DNA of 64,000 nt from Clonostachys chloroleuca. Taxonomy: Eukaryota; Ascomycota; Sordariomycetes; Hypocreales; Bionectriaceae. Positions within the stretch are counted from its first letter, which is position 1. The number at the start of each line of letters is the position of its first letter. The stretch covers positions 13,082,001 to 13,146,000 of the forward strand of contig JBANAY010000003.1 in the NCBI GenBank assembly GCA_037952775.1, written 5' to 3'. The notes under the pieces are model-generated. The model was not told the DNA's origin and did not search any database. It saw only the letters and a program-made list of their open reading frames with translations. Of this stretch, positions 23,194 to 35,627 are shown one piece after another. The position numbers and the translations under genes are program-made.

Positions 23194-24666
23194 ATGCCGA
23201 AATCACTACAAACCCGAGGAGCGGGCAAGATTGGCATCAAGGATGTCGAAAAACCGTGTCCAGAAGGGAATCAAACTTTTGTAAGTGGATTACTATCATA
23301 GGACTGAGGCTACTCTTCAGATGTAGTAATTATCCCCTTATTGTTTGAGGCAAGATATCTTACCATTTCCTCATCTAGGTGAAAGTGGTTGCTTCGTGAC
23401 AGGTGAGAACGGCGTATGCCTCCGCGTCTAGAGTCCGCTGATAAGGTTCCAGAACCCGCTAGACGTTGCAGTGGTTTGGTAAGACATACTATGTATCTGG
23501 CTTGAACCGAATGATGATTAGATGCTAATGAATTATATAGTATTACTGCGAGCGTGGCAGAGTTCGTCGATTATTACAGCGGGAACACTATAGGGTGTGA
23601 CTTTGCGGGTATAGTAGAAGTCGTAGGTCCTCAGGCCACTCGATTCCAGCCAGGAGATAGAGTGGGAGGATTCCTCCCGGGCAATCTACAAGAGCAGGGA
23701 GCATTTGCGGAATATCTGGTTGTAGAAGAGTCATTCTCCACCAGGCTCCCTGCCAGCATGCCATTTGAATATGCGGCTACTATTGGCGTCGCAGTGTCAA
23801 CCGCTGCCATTGCCTTGTTCAGTCACCTAAATCTGCCTAGATATGGAAATGGCGCCAAACCTTTTAACCAATATCTACTGGTGGATGGCGGTACCTCAGC
23901 TACTGGTACGATGATTATACAAGTAGGTCACTACCAGAAGTCACTATCGTGTTCTCCTCTTTTTCTTCTTTTACTATTCCTTCCTCGGATTTGAGTTTCA
24001 ATAATGACTCTTGCACTTCACAAAAGAACTAACATTTTTCTCAGATTGCTAAGTTGAGCGGTGCCAGAGTTATCGCATTGAGAAGTCCGAGGAACTTCGA
24101 CCTAGTTAAAAGCTACGGTGCCGACAAGGCGTTTGACTATGTATGTAAATCGCTCGATAACAGCAAGCCTGTATACTGAATCATCACATAGCAACATCCT
24201 GTTGTGGCTGCTGTGATAAGAGATTATACAGGTGACGCAGTTGGGTTGGCCGTGAACTGCGTACCCACAAGGCAAGCTAACATGCGACTAGTAACTACCC
24301 TTCAGGTGTCAAGTCCTCTATCATAACTATTTGTCAGCCACCATACTAAGTTATCAGAATGTTGAGCTAACGTACCTGGGTAGTATCTCCTCTACTGGTG
24401 GTAGATGTGTTAACCTTGTCCCTGTTGACACTAGCGATGCAGAATTTCGGAAAGTTGTTGATTTTTCACTACTCATGGCGTTTCAGGTTTTCAATAAGGA
24501 CTTTCAGCTCGGGTCTGATATGTATGCCGCAAGCCAAGACCTCAGAGAGCTTGTAAAAGACTTTTGGAAGCAAATCGACGAGGAGTTCATGCCCAGGAAC
24601 AGTCTAAAAATCCCACCCAGTGAAAATCATCCAGAACGGGCTAGAAGGGGTGCCAGAAAGTCATAA
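23194..24666 (+). CDS. MDR zinc-type dehydrogenase / enoyl reductase-like
   Basis: Medium-chain reductases reduce C=C or quinone bonds with NADPH; fungal trans-enoyl reductases belong here. Exons: 23194-23280, 23379-23395, 23446-23478, 23541-23922, 24045-24140, one from 24192, and a last one ending 24666. Introns of 98, 50, 62, 122 and 51 bp splice in frame to give VKVVASFQNPLDVAVV, NTIGCDFAGIVEVVG, FQPGDRVGGFLPG, YLLVDGGTSATGTMIIQ-IAKLSGARVIAL and SYGADKAFDY. The last part (LTYLGSISSTGGRCVNLVP) fits the family C-terminus. I could not fix the sixth intron (about 24260-24335). No nonsense codon lies inside exons. The cofactor loop reads GGTSATG, as in fungal ToxD-like proteins. Confidence 0.75.
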
Positions 24667-26199
24667 GCAAATGTTGGATGGACAAGTCAGCGGTTGGAAG
24701 TTCGTGGCAAGAATAGCCGACACCCCAGGAATTTAAAGAGAATAAAGTGCTGGTTTCGTTCTTTAGCATAGCAAACAATACCAATTCATGGTCATACCTT
24801 ACTAATATCGTGTACAACATATTTTACATTCTGAGAGGCATATGCACAGCACCACCATAGCAGCAACTGTTTGGATCCCGTTGGCTGTCTGAAGCCTCAG
24901 ATGATGTAGCGTACTACACTCTTGACTAATTAGGACCGAGGAAGAATAGGACACACTTAGAGCTTCTAGAACCAGCCGTTATTAGTTGGACCTGCATACG
25001 TCTTACTACGTATAACCACCGTAGGTCCTACACCAGTTCAGCCAGTTTACTAAAGCTCTCTATGTATTTCAGCTGTTTAACGTATCATCGGGTCGTTACA
25101 TCGATTGAATCTTCCTGCAATCAAGGGTAAGTGGAGGAGAGCATGTGTCTTTGATTATCAAGGAAAGAGTCATGAAAGATGTGATGTGCTACTGACATGC
25201 GTATCCGAATATCCTCAATTTTGTGTAGCTGGAGTGATTTCCCCAAAAGCACCATAGCCCCTAGTAATCATCCGCTTGCCACGTGCGGTTCCTTTCTGCT
25301 GCATATCATCGAACTAGGTCACCTCGAAAACAGCCACGAGCTGTGACTCGTAAAGAGCGCCATCACTCTTTCCCATTGCCTTCCATTTGACCATGAGACC
25401 GACAGTTCCATAACACGAACTCATGCATGGATTGAATTTAGTTATAGATTCTCACTCACCTCTCAACCTTTTGGATATAGTAGAGAAGCGGAATCAGCGG
25501 GTTGTCATGGGGTGGTTGCTGCTGTTCCACGTCGACTAATTCAATGGCGGTAATACTAATTAGAATTCGAGGAAGAAGAATAAAGCAATTCTTCAATTGC
25601 TAGGAAATACTCTTGAACTGTAGCTTATTATGAGCAAGTGGTCGTTTCAATTGTAGGCAAGGGAATCGTCTATACACTTAGTCCGCCTGCATCCTTATAT
25701 CTTCAAGCTTCGACATCAGTTATCAAATTATCCCGGTCCAGGCGACACGATACTAGAAGTCTCTCGGTAGGCTTTGCTTTGAAACAACCCTTGTCGTCTG
25801 ACAAAGACTAGAAGATCAGCAGCACCAAATTACCGTGGAGCAAAAGGGGTCCATTGGCGGCCCCCACCGAAACTCTCCACTTAGTGCTCAGCCACTTTGA
25901 CGGAATTCCGTCCATGTTTTGGAGTTGTTTTTGCTCCAGCCATTCCCGGCTCGGAATTCTCCTTTTCCCAGTACTCACCGACCTGATCAGAGTCGTAAAG
26001 CTGTAAGTCGTGTCACATAAGCGGCTTGAACCCCTATACATGTGGATTGTGTAACAGGTCTTCCTCCCAAGGTTTGTACATCAACGCCGGCAGTTGACAA
26101 TGTCGACCTGCACGTCTCCAACACAAGTGCGCTAATGATAAATGACATCCATGGGCAGGGCCAGCTCGAGACCGCCACCAACTGAGGTGCGGCTCGCGT
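24667..26199. other. intergenic stretch, no gene supported
   Basis: No ORF of note on either strand to about 25800. ORFs at 25808-26348 (minus) are low-complexity frames without a recognised domain. Confidence 0.45.
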
Positions 26200-26310
26200 C
26201 CCCGGAGCAGAAAGAGAGCATGTGCTGTATGTCTCGCGCCAAGGCTCGGTGCGACTACAGCCTCCCAGCCTGCCATAGGTGCTCCACACTGTCTGTGCAA
26301 TGTACAGTTT
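26200..26310 (+). pseudogene. possible Zn2Cys6 zinc-cluster remnant
   Basis: The frame reads RAKARCDYSLPACHRCSTLS followed by VQC. This matches the second half of a fungal C6 cluster (C-x2-C spacing lost, CD..LPAC.RC....C kept). The first two cysteines are displaced (CCMSR). No effector domain follows; the Tc1 remnant starts 140 bp later. It may be chance or a decayed exon. Confidence 0.35.
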
Positions 26311-26447
26311 GGTGCCATAAGTCTACGAACAGCCACGTCAGCACCCACAATTCGCGTTCAACGCGGCTATTTCAAACCGCGATAACTCTTCCAATTGTAA
26401 TGCAAATGGAGTTTTACTCTATCATAAGATAGCCCAGAAGCAGGAGA

Positions 26448-27072
26448 TCAATATTTCGTATAAAAACCCTTAGCACGGATAACTGTAAGGATGCGACGTG
26501 GCAAAGAATCAACTAGCCTGCATATAAAGCTCTGGTCAATTGCCTCCCACGCTTCTTGCAACTATTCTACTAATTTCGCTCGGTTAACCTTATTATCTTG
26601 TAAATCGTGAGTTTCAGGGTGCATCTTCATAAGACTTGCTTTTAAAGCTTTCCAAACGTGCTCAATGGGGTTGAGATCGGGTGAGTGTGGCGGCCAGTCA
26701 ATCCACTCGATTCCGTGGATCTGCAGCCACTTCGGCGTGCCTCCAAAGTTATGAATTCTCGCATTATCTTGCTGGAAATGCCTTATTCCGTCATAAATAG
26801 GAAGAAGGCCTTCTAATAATGCCTTTTGATAGCTTTTGGCTGTATATCCATTTCTTCTGCTCGTTGGATCACGCTCCATGATAACAAGCTTGCTCTTGCC
26901 GGACCGCCAGATCGCTGCCCACACCATAAGGGATATTTTTGACTTCCCGTGAACTGTAGCATTTACACATTGAGGGAGGAACTTCTCATGAGGCTTCCGG
27001 AAGACCCAACCTCTCTTTGAATTGGCTGCGATTGTGCGGTTGACCAGGAGCAGACGGGCTCCAATTCCTTTA
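26448..27072 (-). mobile_element. Tc1/mariner transposase fragment
   Basis: The minus strand reads KRGWVFRKPHEKFLPQCVN, ISLMVWAAIW, FQQDNARIH (second catalytic Asp) and DWPPHSPDLNPIEHVW (third catalytic residue, Glu). After a TAG at about 26562 the frame continues LQEAWEAIDQ, SLPRRI and YTKY to TGA at 26448. That is a DD34E Tc1-type transposase with one internal stop. The N-terminal helix-turn-helix and first catalytic Asp are missing because Helitron sequence begins at about 27073. Terminal repeats were not found. Confidence 0.8.
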
Positions 27073-30000
27073 CGAAGCTGTAGGGGAGGACGGAGAACAG
27101 AGAGCAGGGCACGCTGTCCGGGGACAGAGGAGAATGGGGGCGTGGGCAGGGTCAACATCCATACGGCGAGGTCTTGGTATGGAACCATATATTTCCGTGT
27201 CCCGGGGCGATGACTTTGCTGATTCATCCGGCCCGTGGTTCTTCGCGCAGACGTTCCCTAGCCTGCTCCCGTTCGGCACAGGCGGCCCCCGGCTGGCAGA
27301 GGAAAGCATCGTCATAGCCGGCGGCGGGGAAGATGTGGGCATCGACAAAGGCGCCGACGCCCCCGTGAGGAGTCTCCTGGCATCGCGTAACATGAGCCTC
27401 ACGGCGTGGGCAGAGGCGGTACTGCGGCGCCACGGCGGCCGTTTCGCAACCCACCACATCTTTGCCTTCCTCGTCTTCAACTTGGGGGTGAGGTCGAGGA
27501 ATCGCCGGGTGAGCATGCTGAGCGTGTCAAGGAAGGAGTTTCCGGCGGTGGAACGGATCGTACGATCCCTGAGCAGGGAGAGGCTGGAATTGGCTCAGCG
27601 GGAGCTTGAGCTCTCGGGCTAGACGGCCGACGAGGGAATCAAGGAGCTGCTCAGGAGCCTTTCGCTCTACGGCTTCCGGCAGCCGATGTCGAGAGAGCAT
27701 CGGCTTAGCCTGCGGCGTAAGGTCAAGTCCCTCATCATCCGGTACGGCGTCCCTGCCATCTGGTTTACGCTTAACCCGAACGACATCACCAACCCGGTCA
27801 AGCTACGGCTGGCTGCGTACCGCATCCACGATCCAAAAGGGGCCGAGGAGCTCCTAGTGAGTCTGGACATGGCTTTCAAGCGGGAACGACTGGCCATATC
27901 CGATCCGGTGAGCTCTGCCACCTTCTTCCATCGAGAAATCTCGCTATTCTTCAAACACTACGTCAAGGTAGGAGAGGACTCAGTCTTTGGCCGCATCAGC
28001 CAGTATTTCGGGGCGGTCGAAACCAACGAGCGCCGTGCGCTCCACGTCCATGGCCTGATGTGGCTGCAAGGGAACAAGCAGTTGAGTTCGGTGCTGGCGG
28101 ACGTGCAAGGCGAGGAGGGAGCGTCGTATGGCGACCGCATCGCCGAGTACGTCGATAGCATCTTCTCCGAGGTACGTCGTCTTCGTCGTCGTCATCGAAA
28201 GATCTCCCGTAAGCTGACCGGTACTGTGATACGAACATGCAGGATCTAGACCAGGAGGCTTTCTACGCCGTTCGGGCGGAGAGATCGGTCACGTCCGATA
28301 TATCACGCTTGATGCAGGACAGCCAACAGTTCGCTGCGTCCTTTGACGAGGAGGCCAACTTCTGCGCTGGAGCAACGCAGATCCACACGCACAGCCCGAC
28401 CTGCGTGAAGTACTCCTTGGGCAAGCGCGGAGGAAAGGCAGGAGACCTGTGCCGCTTCAAGGCCCCGTGGAAACTGGTGGAGAAGACGGCATTCGACCCG
28501 GACGGTGTGTTGCGGATCCGACGCACACACAATATGGTGAACAGGTGGAACAAGGCAATCGCCGTAGGGCTACGGCACAACCACGACATCTCGTTCATCG
28601 CAACACAGTGCAAGACAATGGCGATCGTATACTACTTGACGAACTACGCAACCAAGGTCGAAGACCCAGTGTGGAAGCGGGTGGCTGCTGCCAACGAGAT
28701 GCTGCATGCGCTGGCCGGTGAGCACGGGCAGGAGGGCTCGGCAGCAGAGCCAGCTAGCGGGGTTGGCGAGTGCGACGGCAGGCAGAACAGGACAAGAAGG
28801 TTCTTGATGAAGGTGGCTAACCGAGTTTTCACAGAGCGGCCTCTGTCGCAGGTAGAGGTTGCCGCGCATCTGCTTGGGTACCAAACTGAGTTCTCGGGCA
28901 ACGCTGCATGGACGTTTGCGAACGTATCGGTGCTATACTGGCATGTATTCCGGCGTTGGCAGCACTTGCGCCTCAAGAGCGGCGAGGTGGTCACAGACGG
29001 CGAGCCAGTGGACGATGCCGTGCTCGTGGAGCAGGCAGGCCAGAGAATATCCTACTTCGAGGCATATCCTCATCGCGGGGATATACTCAGCCCTCTGTGC
29101 CTGTATGACTACATGCCGCTCGTAACGCTGAAGCGCAGGGCCAATCCAGGGGCATTGGCCGGCGCATGGGGTGAGATACCATTCCCGGACGCTGCGCCTT
29201 TCGCCGACGAATGGGTGCAGGGTCTACGCCGGCCAGGCAAACACGCCGTGGTCTGCCTGGACGGATATCTAAGCATGGACTTTCTCAGGATGATGATGAT
29301 GGTGAACCATGCCACAGGAGGTTAGTACGGCATATACCATTTCGAAAGCCAAACCCTCCAAACCAAGCCGCCCTCCTCCTCCTCATTCCCCCCTTCCCCC
29401 GACTAACTGTTGCGCTCTAGGGCTGCGGTGCAGCACTTGGGTCTGTTCGTGCCGTGGGAGTGCTTCCTATCCGAGTCATTGGGCGACATCAATGACATAT
29501 GGACGAGGCAGAGGGCAGCCCTCAGCCGGAGGCTCTTGTTCGCACTCGATAACATCCAATTACTGAAGCGGTCAGCGGAAGATGCGAAGCGGGATGCCAA
29601 ACAGTGGGCGGCCTGTTCTGGAGATGGTGGTGGTGACGGCGCCGGTGGTAGTAGAGACGAGGCAGACGTGCAAACCACGTACTGTTGCGGAAGCGCCGGT
29701 GATACTACGCGGCTGATCGACGTCTTGAGGAGCGCCGGGGCAGCAAACCAGATCACGGCAGGCTCGAGTAAGCTCTTGGCGATGACGCAAAAGCTCTGCC
29801 GATTCCAACACGCCGCTCTGGGCTCAACGGCCGAGCTGCGTGCCCGGATAGCATCCGAGCCAGGAGCAAGAACAGTGACCTTGCCTGGGGGTCTGTTCAC
29901 CGGATCCGAAGTCCCAGCACAGAGGCTGTTAAGGTCCATTAAATCGCAACAGACTAGCGCATCGAGAGAGATGGAGAGGATGATCCAGGGCATTCAGGGC

Positions 30001-30742
30001 ATCCAGGGCCTGACTGACCACAATACGGCCGGCCGAGACGCATCCGTGAACGCTGTTCTAAGCGGTTTCGGGGAGCAGGACTTCCAGCTCTCCGTTGCCG
30101 ATGCTGAGGAGAGTATGCCTAACCGCGGCCCCGCGGCTAGCGTTCAGTTGGGACCGTCGACATCCTTCCTGGCAGCAGGAAGGCAGCTGGCTGAACGCTT
30201 CACGCTCAATCACAAGCAGTCGATCGCTTCTTGCTCCTTTGCCAGCAGCTCGACCTCATACGCGGCGGCGAGAGTACACATGGCCAACCTGCTCCCCAGC
30301 TGTGCCAGTTTATCGGCGGCGAAGGCGGAACGGGGAAGTCGCGGGTCATCGAGGCGCTCGTCGAGCTCTTTGCCGGCAAGGGCGTCTCACATCGCTTGCT
30401 GGTCACGGCGACCTCGGGGACCGCGGCGGCTCGCATCAACGGTATCACGATTCACTCGGCTTGCAACTTTTCCAAGGACGCATCGCGCGCGGGCACCGAC
30501 AAAGATAAGGGCGTCAGCGGGGTCGGGGCCTCCAGCTCATCCGGTCGTTATGTCAACGGACGGCCCCGGATGGACTGGCAGGATAAGGATCTGCTCATCA
30601 TAGATGAGGTCAGCATGCTCGGCGCGCGGACGTTGTACGTGGTGAACGAGCAGCTGTGCAAGCTTCGAGGATCCACAGAAGACTTCGGAGGCATCCCCAT
30701 TGTCCTTTTCTGCGGTGACTTCCACCAGTTCCGCCCTGTGCA
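27073..30742 (+). mobile_element. Helitron, 5' (Rep plus helicase start) fragment
   Basis: This is the complementary part of the Helitron family seen at 2.7-5.4 kb, on the opposite strand. Positions 29123-30742 and 5441-3785 match nearly base for base apart from small indels. Sequence stops matching at 30742, inside the helicase after motif III (GDFHQFRPV). The left boundary with the Tc1 remnant is about 27073 and is approximate. No 5' TC terminus was identified. Confidence 0.82.
27134..30742 (+). pseudogene. Helitron Rep-helicase (HUH Y2) pseudogene
   Basis: The Rep domain nicks and joins DNA in rolling-circle transposition. Blocks: FPSLLPFGTGGP, FATHHIFAFLVFN, IWFTLNPNDI, the HUH motif ALHVHGLMWLQG (His codons at 28043 and 28049), the two-tyrosine motif VYYLTNYATK (28627-28650), then the helicase start with GGEGGTGKS and LLIIDEVSM. 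Introns: 28172-28242 (GTACGT..TGCAG, joining IFSE-DLDQEAF) and 29321-29420 (GTTAGT..CTCTAG). Damage: in-frame TAG at 27620-27622; one T lost near 29283; one C lost near 30227, both relative to the minus-strand copy; and truncation at 30742. It is not functional as read. Confidence 0.85.
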
Positions 30743-33473
30743 TAGAAGCTGACAAATTTCTGTACAACGAGTATGGATTAAAATGTGTCAGTAATCGGTT
30801 TGTTATGAGAAAATCCAAGCCAAGAAACGGGAACAAAGCATTAGCGTGAAAACACATGGTGTCACAGCTCGGTTTGGTAGTGGTTCGCCGCTTACCCTTG
30901 TTGTGCTTTCTCGAGTCGGGAGGGAAAGGCTATTTTCCTTACCATTAGTAAGCACGACGCACTGATCCCCGAGGTGCGCATAAGCCCGCTTACACCATTG
31001 GGTCACAAGCGGAAGGATCTGCAAACAGCTTGCCAGTGCTTGGTGAGAACGCCGTCGAGGCATTCCCTGGCAGTGTCGTGTGTTTGGTTTATATGTAGTC
31101 GCGAGTGCCCAACTCTTATATATATGGATATTGTGGAGATGCTCGACGTTGCTGCGCTCAATATTGCCTGCTTAAGGCAACCTAAAGAGGAGACAAACAA
31201 TATCCGTAGCCGGACCTTCCACCGCGATGTGCCGAAAGAGTTTGATGTCATCCTCGTTCGCTACCGAGGTTTCGCATGCGCGTCGTTGCATCTCAATCCG
31301 GCTCCTTGGGGGCGGTCAACGTAACCCAACAACTAGCCCATCTTGCTTTGCCACTTCCCCCCTTCTCCTTCAATTTTATGGTAGAGGAGTCATAGTGTAT
31401 TACAAGTCTTATCTGCTAGGTCAGATGATGGGCATCTTACAGCGGCCCCTGTCTATCTGATAGATGAGTAGCAGAACTCCTACGGACGTGGGCCATGAAC
31501 AGTTGACAAGCTACATCAACTGCGCCAACTCGACGCACCAAAGTGACTCCCACGGCTCAATCGTCGACTGGTATGGTCCTGGGAGGCCCTTGGCTCTAAT
31601 ACGTCTTAGGGGTGGCTATCTGCTCGGGAGGCTAACCTTGACCGTTCATTGCATTACACGCAAGAGACTAGCATTGATGTGATGAATACACAAAAGTACT
31701 ATCTACCCGACTACACAAATAGTACTCCGTAGTGGTATTAAATCGAGGCCGGTCAAACATCGTCATTTAGCCTTCTCTTTTCGTCAGTCGCGCCTCCTCC
31801 TTAATTTCGAGGTATGGCACAGGGGATGGCAGAACGAAGGTCTCGGTGAGGAAGGTATAGCCACTGAGATCTGTCGTGTTATTACATGGAATGCCTCGTC
31901 ACTACCTGCTTAAGGCATTTTCATGCGATTGCCAGCATTTTCATCCTTCTGATACATACGCGTCATCTGTAAGCTTAGTTTCTGCCCCAGCGGGCATAGA
32001 GGCCTCTTGGTTTCTAGATATCTAGAAGATTGATCTTTATCTATTACGCTTCTTTACAAGCTATTGTATACTTGCAGGAATTTAGTGCCTACCTCTTGGT
32101 GACGTTAACAGCTTTATGATCAAGTTAGTAATAGAGTAACAAAATATATGCTTAGGAATAAAGAGTAGGCCTAGATTTTGGATAGGCAGAAAGCTAAGAC
32201 CCTGAAATAGAATGGTGTATAGTACTTCAACCTGTAGTGATGGTACAAGGAAATAAGTAATGAGTGTTTCATTATATGTGGACCAAGATTTGGGTCATTT
32301 GTGGTAGTGCTCGTAAAGCGAAATAAGCTGGCTCAGAAGCACAGCCACAGCTCAGTTGGCCCTTGTCGACTTCTTGACCATGTTGGGATAAGGACATATT
32401 AGACTAATAATTACTAGTTGTTTAGTTGCATATCAAATCTGATATATCAGCTAATTCATTTTAGTCTTTGGACAATCCCTATGATCTCGGGCAATCGCAA
32501 GTATGCTTCAAGGTTCTCTAGCACTCGTAACTTGGAACCAATCGTGTTCCAGTGTATCTCGGATTTCGAGTAGATCACGAGCTCGCCCGCTGATCTTAAC
32601 CGCATCTGCAATTCAACTAAATTCTCACCGTTCCTATTGCCGCCCACGGGTGGTTTATATGACCAAATACTAGCCATCTTCAAGCCCACAATTTCAGTTA
32701 GTGATTACCGAGCTCTATAAATTTAGCCATTTTGAATCATTGTTTAAAATGCATTTAATGTATGAACTATACTATTCTCTTTTCATAAAATTCATATAAC
32801 TATTTGAAATTTTTAATTAATAATACATTGTAAAATTATATAATTAATTTATATATAACTAGTCTACTTAGCATAAGTATTTTAATTATATTTGACTTGA
32901 TTACCTTGGCCTGGCAGGTACAGCTAGCCATAGAAGTCTACTATAAAACTAGTGACGAATAAACGATATAAGGATTTGGCAAGAATCACATGAAGCAAAA
33001 TTACTATCATGAAGCAATGGACACGCCGCTTATGGTATACAGCTGGTCGTTGTCCAGACTAGAGAGGTAGGGTCAAGCCTCGAGTGAGGTGTAAAACTGC
33101 TAATGTTCAGGGTTTCAGAAGTTTCAAATCGTCGTCAGTGAGAAAATGCGGGCCTTTCTCGCATTCATGTATGAACCAATTATTATTTTGTTGATATTGG
33201 ATTACGAGCGGATGCCAGCGAACACACTAATTCCAACTGGTTTTTGGGAGCATTTCCATCCAACTAAATTCTCCACTGCCGTATATGGCGTAGTATCATT
33301 CGCACATCCCAAGGCCAACGATCCTCAGCCCCACGTTCTCATGTAGGGACTACCAAGTTCCGCGCATTTAGCCGTTCTAGGCCATCATTTCCGGCCAGAA
33401 CCGTAGACGTGCAAATGTTATTGCTCTCTTACATCAGGGCTGGTCAGTTCGAAATTCTTGGTGTACGGTAAGC
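30743..33473. other. gene-poor stretch, partly AT-rich
   Basis: No recognised gene. ORFs at 30974-31324 (plus) and 32456-32689 (minus) match nothing I know. A strongly AT-rich block spans about 32690-32960. Confidence 0.45.
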
Positions 33474-34130
33474 TTAAGGATCACTCATTTGCCACGTACG
33501 TATTAGCCTTGGTGTAACGAGAGGGAAACAGGTAGGAAAGAACTTACCTAGTTTGGTAGGTCTTTTAGATAGAGATTCAGACGTATCACGCGCGCTTGCG
33601 ACTTTTGTCATCGACGTGGTCTCAAACGTCGCGCTGCAGCTGAGAGCCCAGCCAATGGTGGAACTCAATCCTGTCTGACTTGCACCGACACAAAGCATCC
33701 GCCCATACCAGCACGGGTTCATTTTTTGACGAAGAGCTTGGAGAGCCCTATGGAGGCTGACCGAAATTGGGATAGAGCTGCCTCCAATATCGATTTTGCA
33801 TGTGTCTCCTGGATCCCCCCAGGCATAGGAAATGGCCACATATCGAGGTAGCTCTTCAAGAGAAACGTGAATTATCTCGCACTTCATCATAGTTTTCCTC
33901 TCTAGAAGTACGTTGATCAATCTTATGGACTTGCCATCCAGCAACCTGTACTGATACGTTCTATCACCAAGAGAGGAGGAGGAGGATCTAGTCGGCTGGG
34001 GTTTAGTCCATTCGCTCTCAGCTAAGGTTGGGGTCGACCGATGCGAACTTGGAGTTCTGTCACTTTTAGAGTACTGTAACCCCGTGAAAATATCTTCCTC
34101 GATTGCCCCAGTTCGTTGTCTGTCAGCCAT
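33474..34130 (-). pseudogene. HET-domain (heterokaryon incompatibility) fragment
   Basis: HET proteins trigger cell death on non-self recognition in fungi. From ATG at 34128-34130 (MADRQRTGAIEED) a Ser-rich leader leads to YRLLDGKSIRLINVLLE, LPRYVAISYAWGDPGDT, the first HET block, and ISVSLHRALQALRQK. The frame then slips at a run of six T (33722-33727): one extra base would continue as NEPVLVWADALC, the second HET block. No further HET blocks (the RVWTxQE type) follow, so the gene is cut at about 33.5 kb. It is a fragment. Confidence 0.7.
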
Positions 34131-34619
34131 AGGTAGGAACTCCGAGTCGCCTTGTGGAGTCGGAGCGCCCGATCTGTTTGGCAATGGCGAATGGGGATGA
34201 AATTAATCTTTTATTACATAGAGAGCATAGCATAATTGATGAAGTTTTGTTTTCCCTCGCCATGTTTGACGAAAGAGACAGAAGAGCAACTTATAGGGTT
34301 ATTGCACGAAGAAAAAGCTCACGCTTCTCAATCTACCCAATAGCGGGCGGCGAGGTATCCGTCCTGAGCGGCTTCCGTGATCTCGGGTAAAGCGAGGCCT
34401 GCATCCTCGCTGTATTTAGCAGCAGTGAAGCCGGGGAAGGCAAAGAGAGATATGACGGCCTTGGCAAAGCCATTTCAAAATGTGGGAAGAATATATTCCC
34501 GAGGAAGGCTATGAAGGAAAATAAACAGAAGAGAGGTACAGTACACTGCTATTTTGGGATATTAGAATCCACCGGGAATCCAAGATCGAACTCTGGCATG
34601 AAAAGAAAGATCGAGAAGA

Positions 34620-35610
34620 TCAAGCTGAGTGGAGATGCGAACACCAGATCGAACATGCTACGATTGGGCATGCATGCATCATCTAGAAGCCAAGCACGAA
34701 GCATTGGATTTGACTAGACATGGCGACGACGATGTAAATGCTGCCAAGTTGCATCTAGAACAGCACCAGTTATGGGAAGAAGAACTTAGGCAATGCCGCG
34801 AAAAGGGCATATCATCTCCAACGGAAAGCGAAGACGAAAGCGAAACAGAAGAACAAGGAATAACCTCTACCGACGAAAAGGAATATTCCGACAACGAGGA
34901 AACAGCACCCGTGCCGAATGTACGAAGTTAACGAATGGATGAAGAAGTTCCATCAATATGTGCCAAAGGATGCATGGCAACCTAGCACCCTGGAAGAACT
35001 CTTCTCGTACATACCAAAAAACGTGAACTGGTATCCTGAGCTTAAGCAACGAGTCGACCAGGCGAAAAACGACAAAAACCGCCTGTAATGGGGCTACAGC
35101 GCGGCACAATGAACCAGAGGATCCTAGGAGCAATAGACACTCAGAGCTCACTCAACATCCTCATAGACATTGAGATCGAGGGAAACCGGCTCACAGCATG
35201 GATAAACTGTGGAGCGCCGGAAAATTACATCTCACCAGCGGTGATTAACCGACTCCGCTTACCATGGAAACGAAAAAAACAAATCGTATCCAATAGCCAG
35301 TGCTGAAGGAATACAATTCGAGTATAACAATGGGATTGCTGACTCAGAGACTGATCACCTCACGACTAAAATTCACGGAAAGAAGTTTAATGTTACCTAC
35401 GACTTGGTATAGCTAGGATCCCAAGAAGTTATACTGGGACTACCTTGGCTTAGAGATGCAAACCCACTGATAGACTGGTTCACCGGCCGCATAGAGTGGA
35501 GGGACACTCTTAAGAATCGATATTAGGATCAACGGAAATCGAAATTTCGTCAGACGTTAGAAGAACAAGACGATTCCTCAACGACTGAAAGCACCACTAT
35601 AAAAACAAAA
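34620..35610 (+). mobile_element. Ty3/gypsy gag-protease remnant
   Basis: The plus strand carries CYDWACMHHLEAKH (gag end, like the CY..C..H..KQ motif of fungal gypsy elements), an acidic linker, then ILIDIEIEGNRLTAWINCGA with PENYISPAVINRLRL, the retropepsin region with INCGA where DSGA is usual. Next come EVILGLPWLRDANPLIDW and TGRIEWRD, the standard post-protease block. In-frame TAG codons fall in DLV*LGS and NRY*DQ, both where Gln fits. No reverse transcriptase follows; at about 35620 it abuts an ABC-transporter fragment. No LTRs were seen. Confidence 0.75.
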
Positions 35611-35627
35611 GATAACGACTTACAAGT

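Noticed and set aside
26034..26348. Minus ORFs rich in Ala/Arg/His at 26.0-26.35 kb
   Set aside because: No domain, overlapping two other frames, and the plus strand holds the more plausible zinc-cluster trace.
27224..28994. Minus-strand ORFs within the plus-strand Helitron
   Set aside because: Antisense frames of the Rep coding sequence; the HUH, two-Tyr and helicase motifs are all on the plus strand.
30974..31324. 116-residue plus ORF after the Helitron cut
   Set aside because: No recognisable family, no splice partners and no continuation of Helitron text.
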